Shown: positions 1 through 9,271, counted from the stretch's first letter. The stretch: DNA of 64,000 nucleotides from Terrimonas sp. (GCF_003075435.1 NZ_QCZJ01000001.1:496001-560000); one strand, 5' to 3'. Numbers and translations are program-made. The notes: generated from the sequence alone by a model not told the origin.

Positions 1-293
1 AGGAGCCCACAGCGGAAAAAGCCAAACCTGCTGCTGAACCCAAAGCTGAAAATCTCATAGCTATTAAAAGCCCGATGATTGGTACTTTTTACAGGCGCCC
101 ATCGCCCGACAAGCCGATTTTTGCGGAAGTTGGCGATGATGTAACGCCCGGTAAAATAGTTTGCATTATTGAGGCAATGAAATTATTTAATGAAATAGAA
201 AGTGAGGTGAGCGGCAAAATAGTTAAGATACTGGTAGATGATGCCAGCCCTGTTGAGTACGACCAGCCGTTATTCCTCGTAGAACCTAATTAA
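1..293 (+). CDS. accB: Biotin carboxyl carrier protein of acetyl-CoA carboxylase (5' truncated)
   Basis: This is the C-terminal part of the biotin carrier of acetyl-CoA carboxylase; the reading frame is open from base 3 and the start lies outside the window. It begins with a Pro/Ala/Lys/Glu-rich linker, as in AccB proteins, followed by the lipoyl/biotinyl domain. The biotin-attachment motif EAMKL is present; the acceptor lysine codon is 180-182. The domain carries CO2 from biotin carboxylase (accC, about 100 bases downstream on the same strand) to the carboxyltransferase, making malonyl-CoA for fatty acid synthesis. accB-accC adjacency supports the call and suggests one operon. Nothing looks broken apart from the window edge. 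Confidence 0.95.
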   Translation, partial: EPTAEKAKPAAEPKAENLIAIKSPMIGTFYRRPSPDKPIFAEVGDDVTPGKIVCIIEAMKLFNEIESEVSGKIVKILVDDASPVEYDQPLFLVEPN

Positions 294-396
294 TTTGAAA
301 ATGTGAAAATGTGTTAATTTGAAAATGAGTAAACCTCATTTAAATTTTTACATATTTTTTTAAGTTTTCAAATTCCTGAATTTTCAAATTGACTAC

Positions 397-1734
397 ATGT
401 TCAAAAAAATACTGATTGCAAATCGTGGCGAAATTGCATTGCGTATTATACGCACCTGCAGGGAAATGGGCATCAAAACCGTTGCCGTTTATTCCACCGC
501 CGACAAAGACAGCCTGCATGTAAAGTTTGCTGACGAGGCGGTTTGTATTGGTCGCCCTCAAAGTGCAGATTCTTATTTGAACATACCGCACCTGATGTCT
601 GCCGCTGAAATTACCAATGCAGATGCTATACATCCCGGGTATGGTTTTTTGGCCGAGAATGCAAGATTTGCCAGGATATGCGGTGAGCATGGTATAAAAT
701 TTATTGGACCTACTCCTGATATGATCAACGCGATGGGCGATAAGATCACCGCGAAAGAAACAATGATCAAAGCCGGCGTGCCTGTAGTACCTGGTGGTGA
801 AGGCTTACTGGGAAGTGTGGATGAAGCTAAAGGCCTTGCAAAAGAAATTGGTTACCCCGTTATATTGAAAGCAACAGCCGGCGGCGGCGGTAAGGGTATG
901 CGTGTGGTTTGGGAAGAAAGTGAGATGGAAAAAGCGTACAGCACCGCTAAGGCAGAGGCTGGTGCATCGTTTAAAAATGACGGGGTGTATATGGAAAAGT
1001 TTGTGGAAGAACCTCGCCATATAGAAATACAAATTGCGGGTGACCGTTACGGTAAGGTTTGCCACATGAGCGAAAGAGATTGTTCCATTCAACGCCGCCA
1101 TCAAAAGCTGGTCGAAGAATCTCCTTCTCCATTTATGACCAATGATCTTCGTGAGAAAATGGGAGAAGCAGCAGTTAAAGCAGCATCTGCTATTAATTAT
1201 GAAAGCGTTGGCACAATAGAATTCCTGGTTGACAAGCACAGGAATTTTTATTTTATGGAGATGAATACGCGTATCCAGGTAGAACATTGTGTAACAGAAG
1301 AAGTGACCAATTTTGATCTTATTAAAGAACAGATAAAAATAGCATCAGGCGAATCTATTTCAGGCAGAAATTATTACCCTGAAATGCATGCTATTGAATG
1401 CCGTATTAATGCTGAAGATCCTTATAATGACTTCAGACCATCACCCGGAAAAATAACGGTATTGCACCAACCGGGTGGGCATGGCGTGAGAATTGACTCG
1501 CATACTTATGCCGGCTATATTATTCCGCCATACTATGATTCCATGATCGCTAAAATTATCGCTGTTGCCCGCACAAGGGAAGAAGCTATAAATACCATGA
1601 GCCGCGCCCTCAGTGAATATGTGATTGAAGGTGTAAAAACCACTATTCCTTTTCACCAGCAACTTATGCGTAATGAAGATTTTATAAAAGGCAACTTTAC
1701 CACGAAGTTCCTTGAAAGTTTTACTATGTTGTAG
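397..1734 (+). CDS. accC: Acetyl-CoA carboxylase, biotin carboxylase subunit
   Basis: ATP-dependent carboxylation of the biotin carried by AccB, the first half-reaction of acetyl-CoA carboxylase in the cytoplasm. The 445-residue length is normal for the family. The N-terminal biotin carboxylase domain opens with [12 protein letters not shown]. The ATP-grasp domain has the lysine and glycine-rich loop [11 protein letters not shown] (Lys158, Gly162-165), and the catalytic motif [10 protein letters not shown] follows. The C-terminal domain runs from about residue 335. The ATG at 397 places the conserved N-terminus exactly. The 103-base gap after accB is filled with a TTTGAAAATG-type word repeat and its inverted copy. 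A strong terminator follows at 1756. Confidence 0.98.
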   Translation: MFKKILIANRGEIALRIIRTCREMGIKTVAVYSTADKDSLHVKFADEAVCIGRPQSADSYLNIPHLMSAAEITNADAIHPGYGFLAENARFARICGEHGIKFIGPTPDMINAMGDKITAKETMIKAGVPVVPGGEGLLGSVDEAKGLAKEIGYPVILKATAGGGGKGMRVVWEESEMEKAYSTAKAEAGASFKNDGVYMEKFVEEPRHIEIQIAGDRYGKVCHMSERDCSIQRRHQKLVEESPSPFMTNDLREKMGEAAVKAASAINYESVGTIEFLVDKHRNFYFMEMNTRIQVEHCVTEEVTNFDLIKEQIKIASGESISGRNYYPEMHAIECRINAEDPYNDFRPSPGKITVLHQPGGHGVRIDSHTYAGYIIPPYYDSMIAKIIAVARTREEAINTMSRALSEYVIEGVKTTIPFHQQLMRNEDFIKGNFTTKFLESFTML

Positions 1735-1755
1735 CCACTGCTATCTGTCTTGACT

Positions 1756-1780
1756 ATCCCCCGCTATGCGGGGGATTTTT
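1756..1780 (+). terminator. Rho-independent terminator of accB-accC
   Basis: A perfect 9-bp stem, ATCCCCCGC (1756-1764) with GCGGGGGAT (1768-1776), has a 3-base loop and a T run behind it, 22 bases after the accC stop. It ends the accB-accC transcript. Confidence 0.9.
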
Positions 1781-1916
1781 ATTTCTGTCACTTAGGTGTT
1801 TGACTTTATTGTCCAACTGATCGCCTTTTATAAAGCAACAAACTAACACCATACAAGTTACATTTTTGTATGCAGGCATATCCTGGCTTCGTAAAGAATG
1901 TAAAATCAATTATTAC

Positions 1917-3752
1917 TTATCGCAATCCGTATTGTATCACCTTTTTTCTTTCTCCTATCTGCTGACGCCACATCGCGTAATACAATCCTTTTTCGCTGAG
2001 CAGATTTTCATGTGTGCCGGTTTCAACAACATCACCTTTTTCAAGCACGTATATTCTATCCGCGTGCATAATGGTTGACAGCCTGTGCGCAATGAGTATC
2101 GTTATTTGTGAACCCGTTGAGGAAATATCACGGATGGTATCTGTAATTTCTTCCTCCGTTAAAGAATCCAGCGCTGAGGTTGCTTCATCAAACAATAATA
2201 ATTTGGGCTTACGCAGCAAGGCTCTTGCAATAGATAAACGTTGCTTTTCTCCTCCGGAGAGCTTTAATCCGCCTTCTCCAATCATGGTATCCAACCCTTT
2301 TTCAGCCCTTGCCAGTAAATTCTGGCAGGATGCTTTTTGCAGCGCGTCCATCACATCTTCTACAGTTGCAGAAGGATTTACGAATAGCAGGTTTTCTTTG
2401 ATAGTCCCGCTAAAGAGATTGGTATCCTGCGTTACAAAACCTATTTGTTTTCTTAAATCATCAAAACGGATCTTTGTTTCATCAAGCCCGTTGTATAATA
2501 TTTTGCCCTGCTCCGGCCGGTATAAACCCACAAGTAATTTCATTAAAGTAGATTTACCGCTTCCGCTTGGCCCAACAAATGCTATGGTTTCCCCTATCTT
2601 AACATTAAAGCTGATATTATTAATGGCTTTTTGCGCGGCGGTTTTATGTTTAAAGGCAACCTGTTGAAAAGACAATGTTTCAATATCGCCCAGGTGTTGT
2701 GGATTTGATGGATCGAGCTCCGGCGTTTTCTTCATCAGATCATCAAAATTATTCAATGATGCTTCTGCTTCACGGTAAGAAAGAATGATATTCCCGATTT
2801 CCTGCAATGGGCCGAAAACAAAGAAAGAAAAGATCTGCATGGTAACCAGTTGTCCTGCATCCATCTGGCGTCCGTATATCAACCACATCAAAATAAACAA
2901 TATAACCTGGCGGAGTGTGTTCACAAAAGTGCCCTGTATAAAGCTTATGCTTCTTATTCGCTTTACTTTGGTTAATTCAAGCCCGAGTATTTTGTAGGTA
3001 TTCTTGTTTAAACGTTCTACTTCCTGTGTTGTAAGCCCAAGGCTTTTTACCAGCTCAATATTGCGCAGTGATTCGGTTGTAGAGCCGGCAAGCGCTGTTG
3101 TTTGCCCAACAATATTTTTTTGAATGAGTTTTATTTTTTTACTCAGGAAATTAGTGATAACCGTTAATAATAAAATACCGACCACATAGGTTATCGGAAT
3201 ACTCCAGTGTATATACAACGCGGCATAAAAAAATACAAACACAATACCTACTATAACGCCAAACAGAATGTTGATGAAGTTTATCATAAACCTTTCTACA
3301 TCTGCCCTCACTTTGGTAAGCACAGAAAGTGTTTCACCGCTACGCTGATCTTCAAACTGGTGATAAGGCAATTTCATGGCATGCTGCAATCCGTCTGTAA
3401 AAACCTTAGCGCCAAATTTTTGTATGATAACATTCAAAAAATAATCCTGGAAGTTCTTGGCAATACGGCTGATCATGGCTATTGTAATAGAAGCCAGTAA
3501 AAGCCATACCACACCATACATGCTGTCTGCCTTTCCATTTTTATTAATGAAATTCTCTTTAAGAAACAGGTAGTCATGCCAATCATAATGCTTATCCGGT
3601 GCAGGTAATACCTGTTGCGCATTAGCAAGATTGATAAGCTTGCCAAAAATGATAGGATCAAAAAGAGAAAATCCTGTGTTCATAGCTGATAGCAGCAGCA
3701 CAAGCGCCACCAGCCATTTGAATGGGTTTAAATACCTGAATAATATTTTCAT
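1917..3752 (-). CDS. ABC transporter, fused permease and ATPase (MsbA/lipid-exporter type)
   Basis: A half-transporter with an N-terminal six-helix ABC exporter domain and a C-terminal ATPase. The ATPase shows Walker A GPSGSGKST, signature LSGGEKQRLS, Walker B LLLFDEAT and the switch region AHRLS. I start it at the ATG at 3752 (MKILFRYLNPFKW), giving 611 residues; an upstream ATG at 3794 would add 14 residues. Neither start has a clear Shine-Dalgarno. Family members export lipids, peptides or drugs across the inner membrane, and the substrate cannot be read from sequence. It follows the LolC/E-like permease gene on the same strand with about 80 bases between. A second member lies at 5605. Confidence 0.9.
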   Translation of the reverse strand: MKILFRYLNPFKWLVALVLLLSAMNTGFSLFDPIIFGKLINLANAQQVLPAPDKHYDWHDYLFLKENFINKNGKADSMYGVVWLLLASITIAMISRIAKNFQDYFLNVIIQKFGAKVFTDGLQHAMKLPYHQFEDQRSGETLSVLTKVRADVERFMINFINILFGVIVGIVFVFFYAALYIHWSIPITYVVGILLLTVITNFLSKKIKLIQKNIVGQTTALAGSTTESLRNIELVKSLGLTTQEVERLNKNTYKILGLELTKVKRIRSISFIQGTFVNTLRQVILFILMWLIYGRQMDAGQLVTMQIFSFFVFGPLQEIGNIILSYREAEASLNNFDDLMKKTPELDPSNPQHLGDIETLSFQQVAFKHKTAAQKAINNISFNVKIGETIAFVGPSGSGKSTLMKLLVGLYRPEQGKILYNGLDETKIRFDDLRKQIGFVTQDTNLFSGTIKENLLFVNPSATVEDVMDALQKASCQNLLARAEKGLDTMIGEGGLKLSGGEKQRLSIARALLRKPKLLLFDEATSALDSLTEEEITDTIRDISSTGSQITILIAHRLSTIMHADRIYVLEKGDVVETGTHENLLSEKGLYYAMWRQQIGERKKVIQYGLR

Positions 3753-3832
3753 AAACGAGAGATCAAGTTTCAGAGGAACAAATCCATCAATCAAATTACG
3801 TACAAATTCCGGTTTTATGACAGTATGGCTGC

Positions 3833-5053
3833 TTAGTTCCTTAACTCAAATGGCTGTTGGGCGGCACGCCTGGCAGGAAACCACGAAGCAATTGCAGCGA
3901 TCAGGAAAACAGTTGCAGCTACAATCACAAAATCCATGAAAACCAGCTTAACAGGATAATAATCAATAATAAACGACGCCCCTTCCAATGGTATCATTTT
4001 AAAATTTAACTGTAAGAAGATTAGCAATAATGCGAGCAACATTCCCGCAAATGCACCAATAAAAGCCAGCAATACGCCCTCACTCAAAAAAACGCTCTGT
4101 ATCCAGCTTTTATCTGCACCCATTGATTGAAGAATCTGTATATCCTTCTGCTTTTCCAAAACAAGCATACTCAGTGCGCCTACCATATTGAACGAAGCTA
4201 TAATAAGCACCAGGATAAATATGCCGTAGATCACATATTTTTCTACGCGCATTACAGTATAGAGGCTACTGTTCTGCTCATGCCTTGTTTGCACCTGGTA
4301 TGCCTTGCCCAGCAATTGCTGTATCCTTTTCTTCACAATATTTTCCTCGCCTCCTTTAGTAATCGCAATTTCTGCAGAAGAATATTCATCAGGCTTAAAC
4401 TGCATAGATTGTTTTACAAAATCGATGTTGGTCAACACATATTTATTGTCAAACTCCTGCTGAACTGCAAATGCACCAAAAGGCATGATATGCCCTTCAC
4501 TAAAAGCTGACAAAGGATCGCTGGTAATGGTTGCGCCTTTAACCGGCAGGTAAATAACAAGCTTGCCAACACTTCTGTCGCTTAGTACTGCAACAGCATT
4601 TTCAATACCCACGCCAAGCACCGCGCCGGGATTTTCAGTATCTCCCAAAAAATATTTTCCCCTCACCATTCCCTGCTCAATACTTGTAACATGTGTATAG
4701 CTGGTATCAACTCCTTTAAGATCTACAATAGTGCTGTAATCTTCATTTTGTAACCATGCTTTTTCTTCCGCTGTCAGCGAAATTGTTTTCACACCTTCTA
4801 CATTTTTAAGAGAATGTATTTGTGCGGGAGTGAGCTCAATTGTTTTTCCTGATGCTGCGGATATTTTTACATCTGTATAAAAAGTAGTGTATAACGATTT
4901 TACAAGATCTTCAAAGCCATTAAATGCGCTCCATAATACCAGCAAAGCCGTTGTGGCAAATGCAATAGCCACTACACTCACCCATGCAATAATATTTATA
5001 GCATTGGTTGATTTTTTAGCTTTAAAATAACGCCAGGCAAAGTTGAGATACAA
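3833..5053 (-). CDS. ABC transporter permease, FtsX/MacB family (LolC/LolE-like)
   Basis: A 406-residue inner-membrane protein. One N-terminal helix (about residues 20-45) precedes a large periplasmic domain (about 45-270), and three helices form the C-terminal FtsX domain. The N-terminus (YLNFAWRYFKAKKSTNAINII) resembles LolC/LolE, which release lipoproteins for transport to the outer membrane. This alignment supports the TTG start at 5053; I see no in-frame ATG that fits better. No LolD-type ATPase gene is adjacent, so the partner must be elsewhere. It sits between rbfA and the MsbA-like gene on one strand. Lipoprotein release is the likely role, but FtsX permeases also serve other exporters. 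Confidence 0.88.
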   Translation of the reverse strand: MYLNFAWRYFKAKKSTNAINIIAWVSVVAIAFATTALLVLWSAFNGFEDLVKSLYTTFYTDVKISAASGKTIELTPAQIHSLKNVEGVKTISLTAEEKAWLQNEDYSTIVDLKGVDTSYTHVTSIEQGMVRGKYFLGDTENPGAVLGVGIENAVAVLSDRSVGKLVIYLPVKGATITSDPLSAFSEGHIMPFGAFAVQQEFDNKYVLTNIDFVKQSMQFKPDEYSSAEIAITKGGEENIVKKRIQQLLGKAYQVQTRHEQNSSLYTVMRVEKYVIYGIFILVLIIASFNMVGALSMLVLEKQKDIQILQSMGADKSWIQSVFLSEGVLLAFIGAFAGMLLALLLIFLQLNFKMIPLEGASFIIDYYPVKLVFMDFVIVAATVFLIAAIASWFPARRAAQQPFELRN

Positions 5054-5074
5054 GTGTGTATATTTTATGTGGAA

Positions 5075-5163
5075 GGTTTGTGGTTTGTAGTTTGGGGTTT
5101 GTGGTGTAGGGTGGAAGGTGGAAGGTATTCTTACCCTAAGCCTTATACCTTACGCCATTTACC
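5075..5163. repeat. Low-complexity word repeat (GTTTGTGG / TTACCTTA type)
   Basis: Between rbfA and the LolC-like gene the sequence is built of near-copies of short words: GGTTTGTGG, GTTTGTAGTTTGGGG and GTAGGGTGGAAGGTGG, then CCTTATACC and TTACGCC variants. The same word GTTTGTAGTTT recurs at the end of the PaiB-like gene near 45066. No protein or RNA gene is apparent. Confidence 0.6.
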
Positions 5164-5541
5164 TTATTCCCCGCTTTCTTTCTTTTCGTCTTCTTCCTTT
5201 ATCTTTTTAAATAATGCTTCCATTTTAAAAACATGTTCAAGCGTATCATCTGCAAAAAACTTCAGTTCGGGTATACGGCGCAGTTGGTGCTTCACCCTTT
5301 CTGTTAAAGCTTTTTTAATTTCCCACTGCCTGTCTTCAATCTTTTTCAGCGCAGCTTCCACATCTTTGATCTGGAAAAAGCTAAGATAAATTCTTGCTTC
5401 CAGCAGGTCGGGTGTTACTTTTACGGATGAAATGGATACCATTCCTCCATCCATCATTCCAAGCCCCAATCGTTGAAATATTTCGTTAAATTCTTCATAC
5501 AAAAGCCCGGCTACCTGCTTTTGCCGTTTTCCTTCCATCAT
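5164..5541 (-). CDS. rbfA: Ribosome-binding factor A
   Basis: A 125-residue cytoplasmic factor of the single-KH RbfA family that binds the 30S subunit and helps mature the 5' end of 16S rRNA, important in the cold. Matching features are the N-terminal RQKQVAGLLYEEFNEI helix, SSVKVTPDLLEARIYLS in the central sheet, and the helix ending HQLRRIPELKFFADDT. A charged Lys/Glu tail follows, as in other Bacteroidetes members. Two consecutive ATGs (5541 and 5538) could start it. It is transcribed away from the exporter gene at 5605, with 63 bases between. Confidence 0.95.
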   Translation of the reverse strand: MMEGKRQKQVAGLLYEEFNEIFQRLGLGMMDGGMVSISSVKVTPDLLEARIYLSFFQIKDVEAALKKIEDRQWEIKKALTERVKHQLRRIPELKFFADDTLEHVFKMEALFKKIKEEDEKKESGE

Positions 5542-5604
5542 ATCATTCAGGTTTTGTGGCCGTAAATTTAGTTACTTTGCCGTTTAATTTACGATTAAAC
5601 ACGA

Positions 5605-7428
5605 ATGAAGAAGTTTTCGAGGATTTTTAAATACATAGGCAGGTATTCAGACAAGTTGTTGCTATATTTTATTTTCACCCTGCTGGCTACCGTATTTGGT
5701 GTGGTTTCCATTGCAATGCTCACCCCTTTTTTTGATTTGATATTCAGACCTGAAGCTACCGGCAACCAGATTTTGAGTGATAACAAGGTAATAGCTTATA
5801 TCAACAAAATTCTCTTACATATTATTGAAACAAGAGGAGGAATAGCAGGGCGAATGGCAGCATTAACCGCCATATGTGGCTTTTTAATTGTTGCCATAGT
5901 TTTAAAAAATCTATTTCTGTATTTATCCAACCTGCTGTCGGCGCCTATCCGCAGCGCTGTAATAACAGAACTTAGGGCCGATCTGTACGATAAGATACTC
6001 CTGCTGCCGGTTGGCTATTTTACCGAAAAGAGAAAGGGAGATATCATGTCGAGAATGACAAACGACATCAGTGAAATAGAAGGCTCTATCGTAGGCACAT
6101 TAGAGGGACTTATAAAAGACCCCATTACGGTATTGGGATATCTTATATTCCTGGTCATCATCTCTCCGGCGTTATCGCTTTTTTTACTTATTCTATTGCC
6201 TGTTACAGGTTTCTTAATCGGCAGAATAAGCAGGAAGCTGAAACGTCAGTCGCAGGATGCCGCTATAAAGCTGGGAGAAAGCTTATCTATTTTAGACGAA
6301 ACACTTGGAGGCCTTAGAGTGATTAAAGCCTTTATGGCTGAAAAATTATTGCGCAACAAATTCTTTACCATAAACGATGAGCTTTTCAGGCTCAGGAAGA
6401 ATATGGCTGCGCGGCGTGATTTAGCCAGTCCTTTAACTGAGGTACTGGGAGTGATTGTATTGTGCGTGATATTATATTTTGGCGGACGACTGGTATTGGA
6501 AAGCGGCGGCAAAGGTTTGGCTGCAAGCGAACTATTGGCATATATCGCCTCTTTTGCATTGATCATTAACCCGGCTAAAAATATTTCCACGTCGTTTTTT
6601 AATATACAAAGGGGTGCCGCCGCATTGGAGCGCGTGGAAGATGTGCTAAATGCAAAGATCACTGTATTAGATAAACCTTCAGGCAAACAACTTGATACAT
6701 TTAACAGTAAAATAGAACTGCGCAATGTAAGCTTCAGCTATGATGATATTTCCATTCTTAAAAACATTAATCTTATTATTGAAAAAGGAAAAACACTGGC
6801 ATTGGTTGGCTCTTCCGGCTCTGGCAAATCTACCCTTGCAGATCTTATTCCAAGATTTCACGATGCCACTTCCGGAGAAGTACTGATCGATGGTGTGAAT
6901 ATTAAAGATTATGCACTTTCCTCAGTGCGTCAGCATATAAGCATTGTAACACAGGAACCTATCCTGTTTAATGACACTATCGCAGCCAATATTGCATTAG
7001 GTGCACCTGGCGCAGCTATGGCTGATATTGAGCATGCAGCTAAAATTGCTAATGCGTACGATTTCATCAGCAAGAAGGAAGACGCATTTCAATATAATAT
7101 CGGTGATCGTGGAACAAAACTGAGTGGAGGAGAAAGACAACGATTAACTATAGCAAGAGCTGTTTTAAAAAACCCTCCGATTCTCATTTTAGATGAAGCA
7201 ACTTCATCTTTGGATACCGAAAGCGAACGTTTGGTACAGGATGCTATCAATAATCTGATGGAAGACAGAACTTCTATTGTGATTGCGCACCGGCTTTCAA
7301 CCGTAAGACATGCAGACGAAATAATTGTTTTGCAGAAGGGTGAAATTGCGGAAAGAGGTACACATGATGCACTGATTGCGCTGAATGGCATTTACCGGAA
7401 ACTGGTAGAAATGCAGGAAGTTAAATAA
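5605..7428 (+). CDS. ABC transporter, fused permease and ATPase (MsbA-like lipid exporter)
   Basis: A 607-residue half-transporter: ABC exporter transmembrane domain (about residues 15-320) and ATPase (about 365-600) with Walker A GSSGSGKST, Q-loop, signature LSGGERQRLT, Walker B ILILDEAT and AHRLS. It is a close relative of MsbA, which flips lipid A-core across the inner membrane, though substrate is inference. A -7-like element TTACTTTG (5572-5579, one mismatch to TAnnTTTG) lies about 26 bases before the ATG, with TTTTG at 5552-5556. It is divergent from rbfA and followed by a terminator, so it is probably transcribed alone. Confidence 0.92.
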   Translation: MKKFSRIFKYIGRYSDKLLLYFIFTLLATVFGVVSIAMLTPFFDLIFRPEATGNQILSDNKVIAYINKILLHIIETRGGIAGRMAALTAICGFLIVAIVLKNLFLYLSNLLSAPIRSAVITELRADLYDKILLLPVGYFTEKRKGDIMSRMTNDISEIEGSIVGTLEGLIKDPITVLGYLIFLVIISPALSLFLLILLPVTGFLIGRISRKLKRQSQDAAIKLGESLSILDETLGGLRVIKAFMAEKLLRNKFFTINDELFRLRKNMAARRDLASPLTEVLGVIVLCVILYFGGRLVLESGGKGLAASELLAYIASFALIINPAKNISTSFFNIQRGAAALERVEDVLNAKITVLDKPSGKQLDTFNSKIELRNVSFSYDDISILKNINLIIEKGKTLALVGSSGSGKSTLADLIPRFHDATSGEVLIDGVNIKDYALSSVRQHISIVTQEPILFNDTIAANIALGAPGAAMADIEHAAKIANAYDFISKKEDAFQYNIGDRGTKLSGGERQRLTIARAVLKNPPILILDEATSSLDTESERLVQDAINNLMEDRTSIVIAHRLSTVRHADEIIVLQKGEIAERGTHDALIALNGIYRKLVEMQEVK

Positions 7429-7432
7429 CAAA

Positions 7433-7461
7433 AAACCGGTACTGGTATACCGGTTTAATTA
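7433..7461 (+). terminator. Terminator after the MsbA-like gene
   Basis: Stem AAACCGGTA (7433-7441) with TACCGGTTT (7448-7456), 6-base loop, then an AT-rich tail with a short T run. It starts 5 bases after the stop codon. Confidence 0.75.
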
Positions 7462-7519
7462 TTTTACTATGCATCATTTCTGGTCAGTGGGGTTGTTATT
7501 GCTATACTGCTTGGCCTGT

Positions 7520-7770
7520 TCTGGACTGAGTTCTCATAAATATTGGAATAAAGGTTGTGATGTTCTTCTCATGGATATGGATTTTACTAAAAGGGTAGTT
7601 CAGGGATTAAGGATTTTCAGTTTTCATAGTTATCGGGTACGGATTAAAAGCGGACCAGCTTTCTCAAGGTTGTGATTTGTTTTCCCAGGTTTGGATTTTC
7701 GGGTTCATAGGTGCTTCGTTTTTCAGGATCTGGATTGTGTTATCAACGTTGACAATACAAAGATGTTCAA
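7520..7770. repeat. Degenerate TTTTCAYAGG / CCTRTGAAAA repeat array, copy A
   Basis: The 481-base gap before nadC holds no convincing gene. Short open frames exist but lack family signals and codon bias. Instead the stretch iterates a loose word: TTCTCATAA, TTCTCATGG, GTTTTCATAG, TTTCTCAAGG, TTTTCCCAGG, GGTTCATAGG and TTTTTCAGGA, at irregular distances of roughly 15-35 bases, often followed by GGAT or TTGG. It ends with TTGACAATACAAAGATG (7749-7765), which is identical to a 17-mer in copy C (34193-34209, opposite strand). Function is unknown. Confidence 0.55.
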
Positions 7771-7840
7771 TATTTCAGTCCCTTAAAACTATATTCGGCA
7801 CGTTACAGTTTTTCTTAGATTTTTGGATGAAATTTTTCGA

Positions 7841-7876
7841 TCAGCTGACAGCCGATAGCTGATAGCCCATAGCTAT
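7841..7876. repeat. Low-complexity CAGCTGACAGC / GATAGC word repeat
   Basis: Overlapping near-copies of TCAGCTGACAGC, CGATAGCTGATAGC and CCATAGCTAT lie just before nadC. A related cluster follows nadC at 8779, so the gene is bracketed by the same word family. Confidence 0.55.
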
Positions 7877-7909
7877 TCCTCCTTCCTGTAAATGCATTAG
7901 CTTTACCAA

Positions 7910-8767
7910 ATGATAACTACATACGAACAGGCATTACATAAGCTGATCAAAAATGCATTGGAGGAAGATATAGGCGATGGAGATCATTCAACGCTAAGCT
8001 GTATATCACCAGATACAAAGGGAAAAGCTGTTCTGAAAATTAAGGAAGACGGTATTCTTGCAGGTGTAGAGGTAGCGGAAAAAATATTCCGGTTCATGGA
8101 GCCGGAAGTGACATTCACAGCTTATAAAAAAGATGGTGATACAATGAAGTTTGGCGAGATTGCTTTTGAAGTGGAAGCAAAAGTATACACCATATTGCAA
8201 TGCGAAAGACTTGTGCTGAATTGTATGCAGCGTATGAGCGGCATTGCATCTCTTACCCGGAAATACGTTGATAAGATAAAAGGCTGCCGTACCAGGGTAC
8301 TGGATACCCGGAAAACCACACCTAATTTTCGTTTGCTTGAAAAAGAAGCTGTTCGCATTGGCGGAGGCTTAAATCACCGCATGGGTTTATATGATATGAT
8401 CATGCTCAAGGATAATCATATTGATTACAGCGGTGGTATTGAAAAAGCATTGGATAAAGCTTACAATTATGTGCAGCAAAAAAAACCTGAGTTAAAAATA
8501 GAAGTAGAAACAAGAACGCTTGAAGATGTTAAGAAAGTGGTTGCATCAGGAAAAGCAGACAGGATTATGCTTGATAATTTTAAACCGGAGCAAATAACAG
8601 AAGCATTAAAGATTATTGATGGTAAGTTTGAAACGGAAGCCAGCGGAGGCATTAATCTTGATAATGTAAAAGCTTATGCTGAAACCGGGGTAGACTATGT
8701 GAGTATAGGCGCGGTTATCCATCATGCGGTGAGCGCGGATCTTAGTCTTAAAGCGATGATTGTATAG
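7910..8767 (+). CDS. nadC: Nicotinate-nucleotide pyrophosphorylase (quinolinate phosphoribosyltransferase)
   Basis: Converts quinolinate and PRPP to nicotinate mononucleotide, CO2 and pyrophosphate in de novo NAD synthesis, in the cytoplasm. At 285 residues it has the family's normal length. The N-terminal half-barrel domain carries EEDIGDGDHST. The barrel shows the substrate-binding signatures RVLDTRKTTPNFRLLEK, GGGLNHRMGLYD and KDNHID, then VEVETRTLED and the C-terminal EASGGI. nadA and nadB are not in the window. The gene stands alone between two word-repeat clusters. The TAGCTTTA at 7898 is too close to the ATG to serve as an ordinary promoter. Confidence 0.97.
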   Translation: MITTYEQALHKLIKNALEEDIGDGDHSTLSCISPDTKGKAVLKIKEDGILAGVEVAEKIFRFMEPEVTFTAYKKDGDTMKFGEIAFEVEAKVYTILQCERLVLNCMQRMSGIASLTRKYVDKIKGCRTRVLDTRKTTPNFRLLEKEAVRIGGGLNHRMGLYDMIMLKDNHIDYSGGIEKALDKAYNYVQQKKPELKIEVETRTLEDVKKVVASGKADRIMLDNFKPEQITEALKIIDGKFETEASGGINLDNVKAYAETGVDYVSIGAVIHHAVSADLSLKAMIV

Positions 8768-8778
8768 GCGTATGGACG

Positions 8779-8866
8779 GTTAGCTATTAGCTGTCAGCTA
8801 TCAGCCGTCAGCCGTCAGTAGAACCCGCAACTTGCAACCTGAAACTTGTACCCTGTAACCTAAAAC
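8779..8866. repeat. Low-complexity word repeats (TCAGCYGTCAGC and AACCTGAAACTTG types)
   Basis: First come near-copies of TTAGCTGTCAGC, TATCAGCCGTCAGCCGTCAG, then a second family, CAACTTGCAACCTGAAAC, TTGTACCCTGTAACCTAAAAC. They fill the gap between nadC and the SUI1 gene and leave little room for a normal promoter. Confidence 0.55.
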
Positions 8867-8886
8867 GCCCAACAAAACCATCCACT

Positions 8887-9228
8887 ATGTCTAAAAAAAA
8901 TAAGCCAGATAAACAAGGGTATATATACAGCACAGATCCTTCTTTCTCTTTTGAACAGGAAGAAAAAGATACAGCCACATTACCTCCTGCTCAGCAACCA
9001 TTGCGTGTAATACTTGATACCAAACATCGTGCAGGCAAGGCTGTTACTATTGTATATGGATTTAAAGGTAATGATGATGACCTTGAAGCACTGGGAAAAA
9101 AACTAAAAGGCTATTGTGGCACCGGTGGTTCCGTAAAGGATGAAGAAATTATCATTCAGGGGGATCAGCGGGATAAAGTGTTGCAATGGCTGCAAAAAAA
9201 TGACTACAGAAAAGCTGCAAGGGTATAG
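8887..9228 (+). CDS. SUI1/eIF1-like translation factor (YciH family)
   Basis: A 113-residue protein whose C-terminal part (about residues 38-110) is a SUI1/eIF1 domain: GKAVTIVYGFKGNDDDLEALGKKLKGYCGTGGSVKD, then a strand and GDQRDKVLQWL. Bacterial YciH is homologous to eukaryotic eIF1 and has been linked to fidelity of start-site choice or stress translation; its cellular role is not settled. The N-terminal 35 residues are polar and probably disordered. It is a lone gene with a strong terminator 44 bases after its stop. Confidence 0.9.
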   Translation: MSKKNKPDKQGYIYSTDPSFSFEQEEKDTATLPPAQQPLRVILDTKHRAGKAVTIVYGFKGNDDDLEALGKKLKGYCGTGGSVKDEEIIIQGDQRDKVLQWLQKNDYRKAARV

Positions 9229-9271
9229 GGATATTTTTACCATATTGCACTGCATATAATAACATAAAAAA

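Noticed and set aside
7520-7770. Arrays A-C as CRISPR
   Set aside because: Units are neither identical nor evenly spaced, spacers are not unique fixed-length segments, and no cas genes are present.
7469-7862. Two consecutive plus-strand frames of about 60-68 codons before nadC
   Set aside because: They lie in the repeat array, have odd composition with many Cys/Trp/Phe, and no promoter or ribosome site.
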